Part shown: positions 13,923 through 21,847 of the stretch, in pieces | How the letters are laid out: the number at the start of each line of letters is the position of its first letter | Numbering within the stretch: the first letter of the stretch is position 1 | Assembly: GCF_002938435.1 (NCBI RefSeq) | Contig: NZ_POQT01000025.1 | Location: 1-64,000 of the forward strand | Length of the DNA: 64,000 nt | Reading direction: 5' to 3' | DNA from: Blastococcus saxobsidens | Lineage (GTDB): Bacteria > Actinomycetota > Actinomycetes > Mycobacteriales > Geodermatophilaceae | Notes under the pieces: generated by a model | Seen by the model: only the letters and a program-made list of their open reading frames with translations | Told to the model about the DNA's origin: nothing | Databases searched by the model: none | Translations under genes and position numbers: made by a program

Positions 13923-15155
13923 GTGGAACCGGCGCTCATCGCACTGCTCGTCATCGCCGTCCTGGTGATCATCGTGATCGCCAAGAGCGTGACCATCGTT
14001 CCCCAGGCCCAGGCGAAGGTCGTGGAACGGCTGGGCCGCTACAGCCGCACGCTGTCGCCGGGCCTGTCGATCCTCGTCCCGTTCATCGACCGCGTGCGCG
14101 CGACGATCGACCTGCGCGAGCAGGTCATCTCCTTCCCGCCGCAGCCGGTGATCACCGCCGACAACCTGCAGGTGGGCATCGACACCGTCGTCTACTTCCA
14201 GGTGACCGACCCGCGGCTGGCCGTCTACGGCATCGCGAACTACATCACCGGCATGGAGCAGCTGACCACCACGACGCTGCGCAACGTCGTCGGCGGCCTG
14301 AACCTGGAGGGTGCGCTCACCGGCCGCGACGGGATCAACAGCCAGCTGCGCTCGGTGCTCGACGGCACCACCGGCCCCTGGGGGTTGCGGGTGGCCCGCG
14401 TGGAGATCAAGGCCATCGACCCGCCGCCGTCCATCCAGGACTCGATGGAGAAGCAGATGCGCGCCGACCGCGACAAGCGCGCCATCATCCTGACCGCCGA
14501 GGGCGCCCGGCAGTCGGCGATCACCACGGCCGAGGGTGAGAAGGCCGCGGCCATCCTCTCCGCGGAGGGCAAGAAGCAGGCGGCGATCCTCGAGGCGGAG
14601 GCGGAGCGGCAGAGCCGGATCCTGCGCGCCGAGGGTGAGCGCGCCGCGCTCTTCCTGCAGGCGCAGGGTCAGGCGAAGTCGATCGAGACCGTCTTCCAGG
14701 CGATCCACGACGGCAAGCCCGACCAGGGGCTGCTGGCCTACCAGTACCTGCAGACGCTGCCGCAGATCGCGCAGGGCGACGCCAACAAGATGTGGATCGT
14801 GCCCAGCGAGTTCAGCAAGGCGCTGGAAGGGCTGGCCAACCTCGGCGGGGCCGAGGGCGGCAAGTCCTGGATGGACGTCGAGCCCTCCGAGAACGGCCGG
14901 ACGGGGCCCAGGGACGGCGGGCTGGACACCAGCAGCTGGTTCGAGTCGCAGCTCCCGCGGGCGGCCGACCAGCCGGAGGCCAAGATCGAGCTGTCGAGCA
15001 TCACCGACACCGCACCGGCGGTCCCGAGCCCGCCGCCGCTCTCGCAGGTCAAGGAGGACGTCCTGGACAGCGGGCCGGCGGCCGATCCGCGCAACCGGTC
15101 CGGCAGCGATGACCCGGACGCCCCGGACGGCCCGCGGCAGCTGCCCGCGCAGTAG
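13923..15155 (+). CDS. SPFH/Band 7 (stomatin/prohibitin-like) membrane protein
   Basis: This 410-residue protein has an N-terminal membrane anchor (about residues 4-22) and an SPFH domain (about 25-200) containing RLGRYSRTLSPGLSILVPF and TDPRLAVYGIANY. A helical Ala/Glu-rich coiled-coil follows (about 200-270), built of repeated AEG/AEA units. The C-terminal 90 residues are acidic, proline-rich and probably disordered. GTG 13923 is preceded by GAGGAAGGGAG. It ends in TAG followed directly by TGA. With nfeD it forms a two-gene unit that probably scaffolds membrane microdomains. Some annotation systems would call it an HflK-like stomatin; the protease partner is not seen. Confidence 0.9.
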   Translation: MEPALIALLVIAVLVIIVIAKSVTIVPQAQAKVVERLGRYSRTLSPGLSILVPFIDRVRATIDLREQVISFPPQPVITADNLQVGIDTVVYFQVTDPRLAVYGIANYITGMEQLTTTTLRNVVGGLNLEGALTGRDGINSQLRSVLDGTTGPWGLRVARVEIKAIDPPPSIQDSMEKQMRADRDKRAIILTAEGARQSAITTAEGEKAAAILSAEGKKQAAILEAEAERQSRILRAEGERAALFLQAQGQAKSIETVFQAIHDGKPDQGLLAYQYLQTLPQIAQGDANKMWIVPSEFSKALEGLANLGGAEGGKSWMDVEPSENGRTGPRDGGLDTSSWFESQLPRAADQPEAKIELSSITDTAPAVPSPPPLSQVKEDVLDSGPAADPRNRSGSDDPDAPDGPRQLPAQ

Positions 15156-15162
15156 TGACCGC

Positions 15163-15211
15163 TGAACGGCGCTGGCCCAGAACCCTCGCGGTTCTGGGCC
15201 GGCTCCGTTCA
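15163..15211. terminator. Bidirectional terminator hairpin
   Basis: A perfect 11-bp stem, GGCCCAGAACC (15174-15184) with GGTTCTGGGCC (15190-15200), is extended by a second helper stem TGAACGG/CCGTTCA (15163-15169 with 15205-15211). It separates the convergent SPFH and sigma-factor genes. Confidence 0.8.
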
Positions 15212-15267
15212 ACGGTCCTGCCGGGCCCTACCGCGAGCGTGCGAGCGGTGGGGGCAGGGAGGTCCTT
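15212..15267 (-). repeat. Short hairpin repeat, copy A
   Basis: Read on the minus strand directly after the sigma-factor stop, this begins AAGGACC and contains TGCCCCCACCGCTCGCA followed by a GCTCGCGG segment and GGGCCC. A 33-bp core differs from copy B (47046-47103) at only three positions; copy C at 48321 is a more diverged relative. The ends can pair (CCTGCC with GGCAGG). It may act as part of the sigF transcript terminator. Confidence 0.6.
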
Positions 15268-15269
15268 CC

Positions 15270-16184
15270 TCAGTCCTTGAGCAGGCCCTCGCGCAGCTTG
15301 GCCAGCGTCTGGCTGAGCAGGCGGGAGACGTGCATCTGCGAGATGCCGATGTCGGCGGCGATCTGCGACTGGGTCATGTTGCCGAAGAACCGCAGGATGA
15401 GGATGCGGCGCTCGCGGGCCGGGATGGTGGCCAGCAGCGGCTGCAGCGACTCGCGGTACTCCACGCCCTCCAGCGCGGCGTCCTCCTCGCCCAGCGTCGC
15501 CGCCAGGGTGGGGGAGTCGTCCTCGCCCGAGAGCCGCTCGTCCAGCGAGCTGCTCCGGTAGGCGTTGGCCACGGCCAGGCCCTCGAGCACCTCCGCGCGG
15601 GGGATGCCCAGGTGCTCGGCCAGCTCCGACGGGGTCGGCGCGCGGCCGTTCTTCTGGGCCAGCTCACCGACGGCCGCGTTGAGCGACAGGTGCAGCTCCT
15701 GCAGCCGCCGCGGCACCCGCACCGACCAGCCCTGGTCGCGGAAGTGCCGCTTGATCTCGCCGGTGATGGTGGGCACGGCGAAGGACAGGAACTCCACGCC
15801 CCGGGTCGGGTCGAACCGGTCGATCGCGGCGATCAGGCCGAGCGTGCCCACCTGCAGCAGGTCGTCGAACGGCTCCCCGCGGTTGCTGAACCGGCGGGCG
15901 AAGTGCCGCACGAGGGGCAGGTGCTCCTCGACGAGGATCTCGCGCAGCCGCTCCCGCCGGGGGTCGTCCTTCTCCAGCGTCGCCAGCTCGGCGAACAGCG
16001 GCGCCGTGCGCTCGGCCCGCTTCCGGTTCTCCGACAGCGGCGGGGCGTCGGGCTCGACCACCGGTGCGGCCGGGGGCGGTACCAGGGGGACGTCGTCGCC
16101 GGCTGCTGCCGGCGACGACGGCCCGCCGCCCGCGGGGGCGTCGAGCGGCTCCTCCACCGAGTCGGTGGCAGCCGACCGGCTCAC
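15270..16184 (-). CDS. sigF: RNA polymerase sigma factor SigF/SigB family
   Basis: This 304-residue group 3 sigma factor has region 2 (LVRHFARRFSNRGEPFDDLLQVGTLGLIAAIDRFDP), region 3 (RVPRRLQELHLSLNAAVGEL) and region 4 (RILILRFFGNMTQSQIAADIGISQMHVSRLL), typical of the SigF/SigB stress and sporulation family. The first 60 residues are a low-complexity Ala/Pro/Asp extension. The GTG start overlaps the stop of the anti-sigma gene (GTGA), so the two are co-translated. It is expected to be held by the RsbW-like protein upstream and released by STAS antagonists dephosphorylated by a PP2C phosphatase, both types of protein being encoded nearby. Confidence 0.94.
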   Translation of the reverse strand: MSRSAATDSVEEPLDAPAGGGPSSPAAAGDDVPLVPPPAAPVVEPDAPPLSENRKRAERTAPLFAELATLEKDDPRRERLREILVEEHLPLVRHFARRFSNRGEPFDDLLQVGTLGLIAAIDRFDPTRGVEFLSFAVPTITGEIKRHFRDQGWSVRVPRRLQELHLSLNAAVGELAQKNGRAPTPSELAEHLGIPRAEVLEGLAVANAYRSSSLDERLSGEDDSPTLAATLGEEDAALEGVEYRESLQPLLATIPARERRILILRFFGNMTQSQIAADIGISQMHVSRLLSQTLAKLREGLLKD

Positions 16185-16678
16185 CGGGCCACCGAGAGGT
16201 TCTCGTCGGAGCCGCTGCCCACCTCGACCGGGTGCTGGCCGGGGAGGTACTTGGCCATGGAGATGACAGCGACCGGCGCGCCGCTGCCGTCGCCGGCCGG
16301 CACCTCGCCCTGCGTCGCGCGGCGGCCCTCGACGGAGTCGACGAGCGCGGCCAGCACCGCCCAGCCGAACCCGTCGGTGGGCACCTCGGTGCCGTCGGAG
16401 GTCGGCACCCAGGCGTCGATGTGCAGACCCGATCGGGTGGTCTCGAAGACGACGGTCAGCGGGGCGTCCCCGTCGGCGATCGTCGTCAGCGTCGCGCAGG
16501 CCTCGTCGACGGCCAGGCGGAGGTCCTCCACGGCATCGAGGTCGTAGTCCATGCGCATGGCCAGGTCACCGGCCATCGCGCGGACCGCGGGCAGCTGGGT
16601 CGCCGTGGTGGGCACGCGCAGCTCCAGTCGTTCCGGCCGTCGCCCGTCCTGCGCGAGGGTGCCCCTCGAGTCGACCAT
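16181..16678 (-). CDS. rsbW: Anti-sigma factor, RsbW-like HATPase kinase
   Basis: This is a 165-residue GHKL-type serine kinase/anti-sigma factor. The N-box is visible as LRLAVDEACATL; the glycine-rich G-boxes are weak but the overall size and alpha/beta pattern fit the SigF/SigB anti-sigma family. The N-terminal segment (RLELRVPTTATQLPAVRAMAGDLA) matches the dimerisation strand and first helix of RsbW proteins. ATG 16678 has AAGGAG 10 bases upstream. It is directly coupled to sigF by a 4-bp overlap, and a SigF-type promoter lies about 120 bp upstream, implying positive autoregulation of the pair. Confidence 0.9.
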   Translation of the reverse strand: MVDSRGTLAQDGRRPERLELRVPTTATQLPAVRAMAGDLAMRMDYDLDAVEDLRLAVDEACATLTTIADGDAPLTVVFETTRSGLHIDAWVPTSDGTEVPTDGFGWAVLAALVDSVEGRRATQGEVPAGDGSGAPVAVISMAKYLPGQHPVEVGSGSDENLSVAR

Positions 16679-16799
16679 CCGTCGTCCGCTCCTTCGTTGC
16701 CGGCGCGCTCGGCTCTCGAGACGCGGCGGTGCTCCGTGTCGGGTGGCCCGGCCACCCGGGCCGGACCCGCCGTGGGCGAGCCCTGCCCAAGGAGGCTGG

Positions 16800-16826
16800 T
16801 TACCCGCCCCGCCCACCTCGGGAAAC
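16800..16826 (-). promoter_or_regulatory. SigF-type promoter for rsbW-sigF
   Basis: On the minus strand the sequence reads GTTTCC-N15-GGGTAA, matching the SigF/SigB family consensus (GTTT, 15-17 bp spacer, GGGTA). The -10 element lies about 120 bp upstream of the rsbW start. This fits the well-known autoregulation of such sigma operons. Contrast with the rest of the region, where no GTTT/GGGTA pair at proper spacing was found by eye. Confidence 0.65.
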
Positions 16827-16901
16827 GTTGGCCGCACCACGGGGCCGACGACCCCGCTGCGCGGTTGCCGCGACCAGGAGCCTGCTGTTTCCTGGCCCGA
16901 G

Positions 16902-18725
16902 ATGAGCACCGTTCCCGGCAGTCTGCCACCCGCCCCCGACGGCGCCCTGGACGAGGGTTCCGCCGTCCTCGTGCGTGCGCTGGAGTCGGCACCGCAGGCC
17001 ATCTTCTGCCTGCAGGTGTCGTCACCGGAGCCCCTGTGGCTCAACGCCCGGGCCCGGGAGCTGCGGGGCGAGGGGCCGGCGCTGCCGGAGGTCGCGGGCC
17101 GGCCCCTGGGGGAGCTCGTCGAGACCGCGGTGCGCAGCGGCCGTGCCGAGACGTTGTTCGGCGCCCTCGGCCGCGGCGGCCCGACGACGGCGGCCACCGC
17201 GCGCCCGATGACGGTGGGCGGGGAACCCGGGGCGATCGTGGTCGTCGAGGTGGTCGGCGCCGAGGGCGCCGACGACCTGCACCGCGCCCAGCTGGCCCTG
17301 CTGCCGGCCTCGCTGCCGATGCTGCCGGACCTGCGGCTGTCGGGCAGTTACCACCGGGCCACGGACGGCTCGGTGGCGGGCGGCGACTGGTACGACGCCG
17401 TCCCGCTGGGCAAGGGGCGGCTCGCGCTGGTCGTCGGCGACGCCGTCGGGCACGGCGTGGCGGCGGCCGGCGCCATGAGCCGGCTGCGCGGGGCCATGCG
17501 CTCCACGCTGCTGCGGGAGAGCGAGCCCGCGGCCGTGCTCGCCACCCTCGACGCCTTCGCCGCCGAGATGGACGACGTGGAGGGCACGTCGGTCTTCTTC
17601 GGCGTGCTGGACGCCGCGACCGGGCGGCTGGTGTACAGCGCTGCCGGGCACCCCGCACCGCTCGTCGTCCGTGCCGACGGGAGCACCGCCTGGCTGCAGG
17701 TCACCCCGCGGCCGCCCCTGGGCAGCCTGCCCGGTGCGCCCGCCCCCGTGCACGAGGACGTGCTGCCCGCGGGCGGCACCCTGGTCCTGTTCTCCAACGG
17801 GGCGGTCGTCGGTGCCGACGAGGCGCCGTCGGCGTCGCTGGAGCGGCTGGAGGAGGTCTCGCGCTCGGTCCTGGCCGACCCCGCCGGCTCCGACCAGGGG
17901 AGCGCCCTCGCCGACGCCGTCGCCGAGGGCGTGCGCCGTCCGCACGGCTGGCTGGACGACGTCGCCGTCCTCGTCGCGCACCGCCGGGCCAGGACCCAGG
18001 AGGCGCTGCGGCTGGACCTCACCGCGGTGCCCCAGGCGCTCCCCGGGGTGCGGCGGCGGCTCAACGCCTGGCTGACCGAGCTGGGCATGGGGGAGCAGGA
18101 CCGCGTCGGCGTCATGGTCGCCGTCGGCGAGGCCTGCGCCAACGCGGCCGAGCACGCCTACCGGGGGACCGAACCCGGGCCGATGTCGGTGACCGCGCAG
18201 GTGGACGTCGACGGCGTCCTCACCGTCGCCGTCCACGACCAGGGCACCTGGCGGCCGCCGGACCGCGACCCGGGTGATCGCGGACGGGGCCTGCTCATCA
18301 TGCGCCAGCTGGTGGACGGCGTGACGCTCCTGGAGGACCACGGCACGACCGTCACGCTCAGCTTCCGGCTCCGGGCGACACCCGACGCCGACCTGGACGC
18401 GCCGCGGTCGACCGAGAACGTCGACGTGGTCGTCGACCGGGAGGGTGACCGCCCGGTCGTCCGGGCACGGGGCGCGGTCGACGGGTTGTGCGCCGAGCAG
18501 CTGCGGATCCGGCTGCTGGAGGCCAGCCACGGCGGGGCAGCGCCCATGGAGCTGGACCTGGCGGAGGTCAGCCTCTTCAGCAGCGCAGCCGTCCGGGTGG
18601 TCCTGGCGATGGCGCGCATCGCCCGGGACGAGAACTGGCGGCTGGTGGTCCACGCGCCCGAGGGGGGCGTGACCCGGCACGTGCTGGAGATCAGCGGGCT
18701 CGACGGGCTGGTGGACCTGCGCTGA
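16902..18725 (+). CDS. PP2C (SpoIIE) phosphatase fused to HATPase and STAS domains
   Basis: This is a 607-residue multi-domain switch protein. Residues 1-110 form a PAS-like sensor (ALESAPQAIFCLQVSSPEPLWLNARAREL). Residues about 120-360 are a SpoIIE-type PP2C phosphatase with GGDWYDAV and GDAVGHG metal-binding motifs and a final WLDDVAVLV. Residues about 370-490 are an RsbW-like HATPase (VAVGEACANAAEHAYRG N-box, DRGRGLLIMRQLVD G-box). Residues about 510-600 form a STAS-like domain. It therefore combines phosphatase, kinase and antagonist functions in one chain. It is divergent from rsbW-sigF and most likely controls SigF release in response to a signal sensed by the N-terminal domain. ATG 16902 is preceded by GCCCGAG; upstream starts would run into the promoter region. 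Confidence 0.92.
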   Translation: MSTVPGSLPPAPDGALDEGSAVLVRALESAPQAIFCLQVSSPEPLWLNARARELRGEGPALPEVAGRPLGELVETAVRSGRAETLFGALGRGGPTTAATARPMTVGGEPGAIVVVEVVGAEGADDLHRAQLALLPASLPMLPDLRLSGSYHRATDGSVAGGDWYDAVPLGKGRLALVVGDAVGHGVAAAGAMSRLRGAMRSTLLRESEPAAVLATLDAFAAEMDDVEGTSVFFGVLDAATGRLVYSAAGHPAPLVVRADGSTAWLQVTPRPPLGSLPGAPAPVHEDVLPAGGTLVLFSNGAVVGADEAPSASLERLEEVSRSVLADPAGSDQGSALADAVAEGVRRPHGWLDDVAVLVAHRRARTQEALRLDLTAVPQALPGVRRRLNAWLTELGMGEQDRVGVMVAVGEACANAAEHAYRGTEPGPMSVTAQVDVDGVLTVAVHDQGTWRPPDRDPGDRGRGLLIMRQLVDGVTLLEDHGTTVTLSFRLRATPDADLDAPRSTENVDVVVDREGDRPVVRARGAVDGLCAEQLRIRLLEASHGGAAPMELDLAEVSLFSSAAVRVVLAMARIARDENWRLVVHAPEGGVTRHVLEISGLDGLVDLR

Positions 18726-18783
18726 GGTGTCACCGGGTGCCGCCGAGCGTTTGCGGAACACCCCTGGTGCCCATCCAAGGGCG

Positions 18784-19791
18784 GTGAGACTGCGGCGGAG
18801 CGACGTGCACGGCCCCGGCTACGGGCGGCGGCGGGCCGGACGGGGCTTCGCCTACTACGACCTCGACGGCTCGCTCATCAGGGACGAGCGGCTCGACCGG
18901 ATCCGGGCGCTCGCCATCCCGCCGGCGTGGAAGGACGTCTGGATCTGCCCCTGGCCGAACGGCCACATCCAGGCCACGGGCGTCGACGCCGCCGGTCGCC
19001 GGCAGTACCGCTACCACGACCAGTGGCGGGCACGCCGGGACGCCGAGAAGCACGAGCGCGTGCTGGAGATCGCCCGGCAGCTGCCCGACGTGCGCGACGC
19101 GGTCAAGGCCGGGCTGCGGACCCGCGGGCTGAACCGGGACCGGGTGCTCGCCACCGCCATCCGGTTGCTCGACCTCGGTGCTTTCCGCGTCGGCAGCGAG
19201 CAGTACGAGGAGGAGAACGGCACGTACGGCCTGGCCACGCTGAAGCGCTCGCACGTCTCGGTGCGCGGCGAGCGGACGTTCTACTCCTACACCGCGAAGG
19301 GTGGCATCGAGCGCGAGGTGGAGATCACCGACCGGCCGACGGCGACCGTCGTCCGGCAGCTGCTCGAGCGGCCCGCGGACACCGGCGAGGACCTGCTGGC
19401 CTACCAGACCGACGACGGCGAGTGGCGGGACGTGACCAGCACCGAGATCAACGCCTACCTCAAGGAGATCAGCGGGGCGGAGATCTCGGCGAAGGACTTC
19501 CGCACCTGGACGGCGACCGTGCTCATGGCCGCCGCGCTGGCCGAGGCGCCCCCGCCGGCGTCGAGGACGGCACGGAAGAGGGTCGTCAGCGCCGCCTACA
19601 AGCAGGTGAGCGAGCAGCTCGGCAACACGCCGGCGGTCTGCAAGGCCAGCTACGTCGACCCGCGCGTGGTGGACCGGTTCGAGCACGGGGAGACGGTGGC
19701 GCACGTGCTGCGCGACGCCGACGAGGCCGACGCCGACCGGGACACGCAGAAGGTGCTGGAGTCGGCCGTCTGCCGGCTCCTGTCGGCCTGA
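18784..19791 (+). CDS. DNA topoisomerase IB
   Basis: This 335-residue protein belongs to the poxvirus/bacterial type IB topoisomerase family, which relaxes supercoils through a 3'-phosphotyrosine intermediate. Hallmarks are IPPAWKDVWICPWPNGHIQA, RYHDQWRARRDAEKHERV, the catalytic GLATLKRSHV lysine region and KDFRTWTATV. The nucleophilic tyrosine is in CKASYVDPRV. The GTG at 18784 gives a start with basic residues (VRLRRSDVHGPGYGRRR) as in relatives. It sits between the SigF switch phosphatase and a STAS protein and is followed by a good terminator, so it is probably transcribed alone. A role in stress DNA topology is inference. Confidence 0.92.
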   Translation: MRLRRSDVHGPGYGRRRAGRGFAYYDLDGSLIRDERLDRIRALAIPPAWKDVWICPWPNGHIQATGVDAAGRRQYRYHDQWRARRDAEKHERVLEIARQLPDVRDAVKAGLRTRGLNRDRVLATAIRLLDLGAFRVGSEQYEEENGTYGLATLKRSHVSVRGERTFYSYTAKGGIEREVEITDRPTATVVRQLLERPADTGEDLLAYQTDDGEWRDVTSTEINAYLKEISGAEISAKDFRTWTATVLMAAALAEAPPPASRTARKRVVSAAYKQVSEQLGNTPAVCKASYVDPRVVDRFEHGETVAHVLRDADEADADRDTQKVLESAVCRLLSA

Positions 19792-19800
19792 ACGACGACG

Positions 19801-19830
19801 AAGGCCCCGCCGGGTGACCGGCGAGGCCTT
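19801..19830. terminator. Terminator after topoisomerase IB
   Basis: AAGGCC-cc-GCCGG-gtga-CCGGC-ga-GGCCTT forms a nearly perfect hairpin 10 bp after the topoisomerase stop and 33 bp before the end of the convergent STAS gene. It probably works in both directions. Confidence 0.8.
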
Positions 19831-19862
19831 CTGCGTCAGCGACCCCGGAACGGGGCCCGTCC

Positions 19863-20261
19863 TCAGCGGGCGGGGCTGTCGGCGATCGTGAAGAGATCGA
19901 TCAGGCCGGTGACCTCCAGCGGCCGGGTGACGGCGCGGGTCGTGGCGATCAGGCGCAGCGCCACCTCGCGGCTGCGGGCGGACTTCTGCGTCTCCACCAG
20001 CACGGCGAGGCCGGCCGAGCCCAGGAACTGGACACCGGACAGGTCGATCACGAGCTCGCTCGGCTGCTGCTCGAGCTGGCTGTCGAGCGTCGAACGGAGC
20101 ACCGGCGCGGTGAAGGTGTCCACCTCGCCGACGACCGTGACCGTGACCGCGCCGTTCTCGCCGGTGGAGGTCGAGAGAGTGATCACGTCGTCGAAGGGTG
20201 CCTCAGTGTTCTCGGTCGACACGTCGGGCTGCCCCTCGGCGGGCAAGTCGGAAGTGGTCAC
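19863..20261 (-). CDS. STAS domain anti-sigma factor antagonist
   Basis: This is a 132-residue SpoIIAA/RsbV-like protein: an acidic N-terminal tail of about 30 residues, then a STAS domain. The phosphorylation motif is DLSGVQFLGSAGLAVLV, with Ser82 as the likely target of an RsbW-type kinase. In its unphosphorylated state it would bind the anti-sigma factor and free the sigma factor. It is separated from rsbW-sigF by two genes but belongs functionally to the same partner-switching system. It starts with GTG, with GAGAGGAGCC just upstream. Confidence 0.9.
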   Translation of the reverse strand: MTTSDLPAEGQPDVSTENTEAPFDDVITLSTSTGENGAVTVTVVGEVDTFTAPVLRSTLDSQLEQQPSELVIDLSGVQFLGSAGLAVLVETQKSARSREVALRLIATTRAVTRPLEVTGLIDLFTIADSPAR

Positions 20262-20322
20262 GGACAGTGGCTCCTCTCGGCGGCACCCGGACGGCGGGCC
20301 GCCCGGTCAATCTACCGCTGGT

Positions 20323-20351
20323 GCGCTCCGGGGGTTGAGCCCCCGGTGCGC
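20323..20351. terminator. Hairpin downstream of the DUF5709 gene
   Basis: CCGGGGG-ttgag-CCCCCGG with an outer GCGC pair and one T-T mismatch. It lies between the DUF5709 gene and the STAS gene, which run in the same minus direction. It would terminate DUF5709 transcripts and insulate the STAS promoter. The rest of 20262-20518 holds a smaller GGCGG-CCGCC palindrome and no gene. Confidence 0.6.
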
Positions 20352-20518
20352 GGGTGGTCGAACGTGTCGCGCGCCGGACCTACCGGTCCAGCACGGTGCG
20401 GCTGCCTGCTGAACCGCTGACCCAACGTAGACAACCTCCCGCGCGCGCGCCAACCCGCCCCCCGGACGCCACCCCGGCGGGGGTGTCGTGGGGAGCGGGT
20501 CGGTGGCCTGTCCGGCGG

Positions 20519-20932
20519 TCAGCCGTCGGTGATGTGGACAGCGCTCTCCTCGGGGCCCTCGCCGCCGACCGGCAGGTCGGCGGTGGCCTCGACGTCGTCG
20601 GACGTGCGGTTGGTGCCGGAGTCGCTGACCGGGGTGGTGGAGGTGTCCTGCTCCAGCTGGGCGTCGGCCCGCTGCGGGTCCTCCGCCGGCCGGACGTCCG
20701 GCGTGTCGTCGGGGAGCTCGCGCTCGAGGCGCCCGGTCAGCGACTCGCCCTCGGACTGCTCGAAGGCGGTCGTGCCGAAGTCGGTGCTGGCGCCGGGCCG
20801 CTCGTTGGGCAGGGCCTCGAACTGCGGGTCCTCGGCGCGTTCCATGGTGGGCGAGTCGTCCTGCGCGGTCTCCGGGATGCCCTCGTCCTCGGGGAAGACG
20901 TCGCGCGCGGTCTGGCCTTCGGGCTGCGTCAT
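20519..20932 (-). CDS. DUF5709 family acidic protein
   Basis: This 137-residue, very acidic cytoplasmic protein lacks hydrophobic segments. The segment FGTTAFEQSEGESLTGRLERELPD matches the conserved core (FGTTAxEQxEGESLxxRLxxExPD) of actinobacterial DUF5709 proteins. The C-terminal half is Asp/Glu/Thr rich and probably disordered. ATG 20932 is the only good start, followed by MTQPEGQTARDVFPEDEGIP. The function is unknown; the family is common in desiccation- and stress-tolerant actinobacteria. Confidence 0.8.
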   Translation of the reverse strand: MTQPEGQTARDVFPEDEGIPETAQDDSPTMERAEDPQFEALPNERPGASTDFGTTAFEQSEGESLTGRLERELPDDTPDVRPAEDPQRADAQLEQDTSTTPVSDSGTNRTSDDVEATADLPVGGEGPEESAVHITDG

Positions 20933-21123
20933 GCGGTGCCTCTCGTCTCTGCGCGTCGTGCGCGTGTGCCGCTCGTGGCGTCCCTTCCGGGGCGCCGGAG
21001 CCGGTCGGGGGGACCGGCGTCGGACCACCGCCCTACCCGGGTGCCGCGCTGCCATGCGCCGGTGTGGGTCGCCGCACCCCGGCGTCGCGGCATGGCCGGG
21101 CGCTGCGCGGGTAGCGGGGGGCC

Positions 21124-21708
21124 ATGGCGATCGCAGACGAGGTGCAGCGCGTCGGGGCACCCCTCTTCCGGTGGGCTCGGACCCAGAAGCGCGAGTACAC
21201 GAACGGCGAGGCGCGGCCGCTGGGCAGCGACCTGGGTGCCATGGGGGTGTACTCCAGCCTGGTGGCCGCGGGTGCCGTCGCGGTGCGCGCGTCGGGACGG
21301 CAGCTGCCCGAGCGCATCCCGTTCGGCGACGCCGCGCTGCTCACGATCGCCACGTTCCGGTTGGCCCGGCGGCTGGCGAAGGACCCGGTGACCGCGCCCC
21401 TGCGGGCGCCGTTCACCTCGTTCCAGGGGCCCTCCGGGCACGCCGAGGTGGCCGAGGAGGTCCGCGAGCACGGCGGCGTCAAGCACGCCGTCGGGGAGCT
21501 GCTCACCTGCCCGTTCTGCCTGGCCCAGTGGGTCGGCACCGCGTTCGTCTTCGGCTACGTCTCCGCGCCGCGGGCGACCCGGCTGGCGGCGCTCACGATG
21601 ACGACGGTGGCGGGCTCCGACGTCCTGCAGTTCGTGTACGACGCGATCCAGAACGGCGCCCTGGTGCCGGCGGAGCCCGCGGAGGACGAGGCGGGCGTGC
21701 AGACCTGA
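21124..21708 (+). CDS. DUF1360 family membrane protein
   Basis: This 194-residue protein has two or three hydrophobic stretches (MGVYSSLVAAGAVAVRASG; WVGTAFVFGYVSAPRATRLAALTMTTVAGS). The family hallmark GELLTCPFCLAQWVG, with two cysteines, is at about residues 124-138. The family occurs in Firmicutes and actinobacteria and has no settled function; the paired cysteines suggest metal or redox activity. It starts at ATG 21124 and is divergent from DUF5709. It lies upstream of ku with a 139-bp gap containing a small hairpin (21720-21737), so it is likely a separate unit. Confidence 0.82.
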   Translation: MAIADEVQRVGAPLFRWARTQKREYTNGEARPLGSDLGAMGVYSSLVAAGAVAVRASGRQLPERIPFGDAALLTIATFRLARRLAKDPVTAPLRAPFTSFQGPSGHAEVAEEVREHGGVKHAVGELLTCPFCLAQWVGTAFVFGYVSAPRATRLAALTMTTVAGSDVLQFVYDAIQNGALVPAEPAEDEAGVQT

Positions 21709-21847
21709 GCGCGGGCGCTGTCCTCCCTCGGGGGGACGGGGCGCGTCGTTCCGGCTGCCGCGAGTGCCGCTCCGGACCTATTCTGCGATCTTGGCCCGGC
21801 ATCGGGTCCGGGACCGCCCGGATGGCCGGGTGCGAGGGAGGAGCGTC

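Noticed and set aside
21108-21113. SigF promoter before the DUF1360 gene
   Set aside because: A GGGTAG is present but no GTTT lies 15-17 bp upstream.
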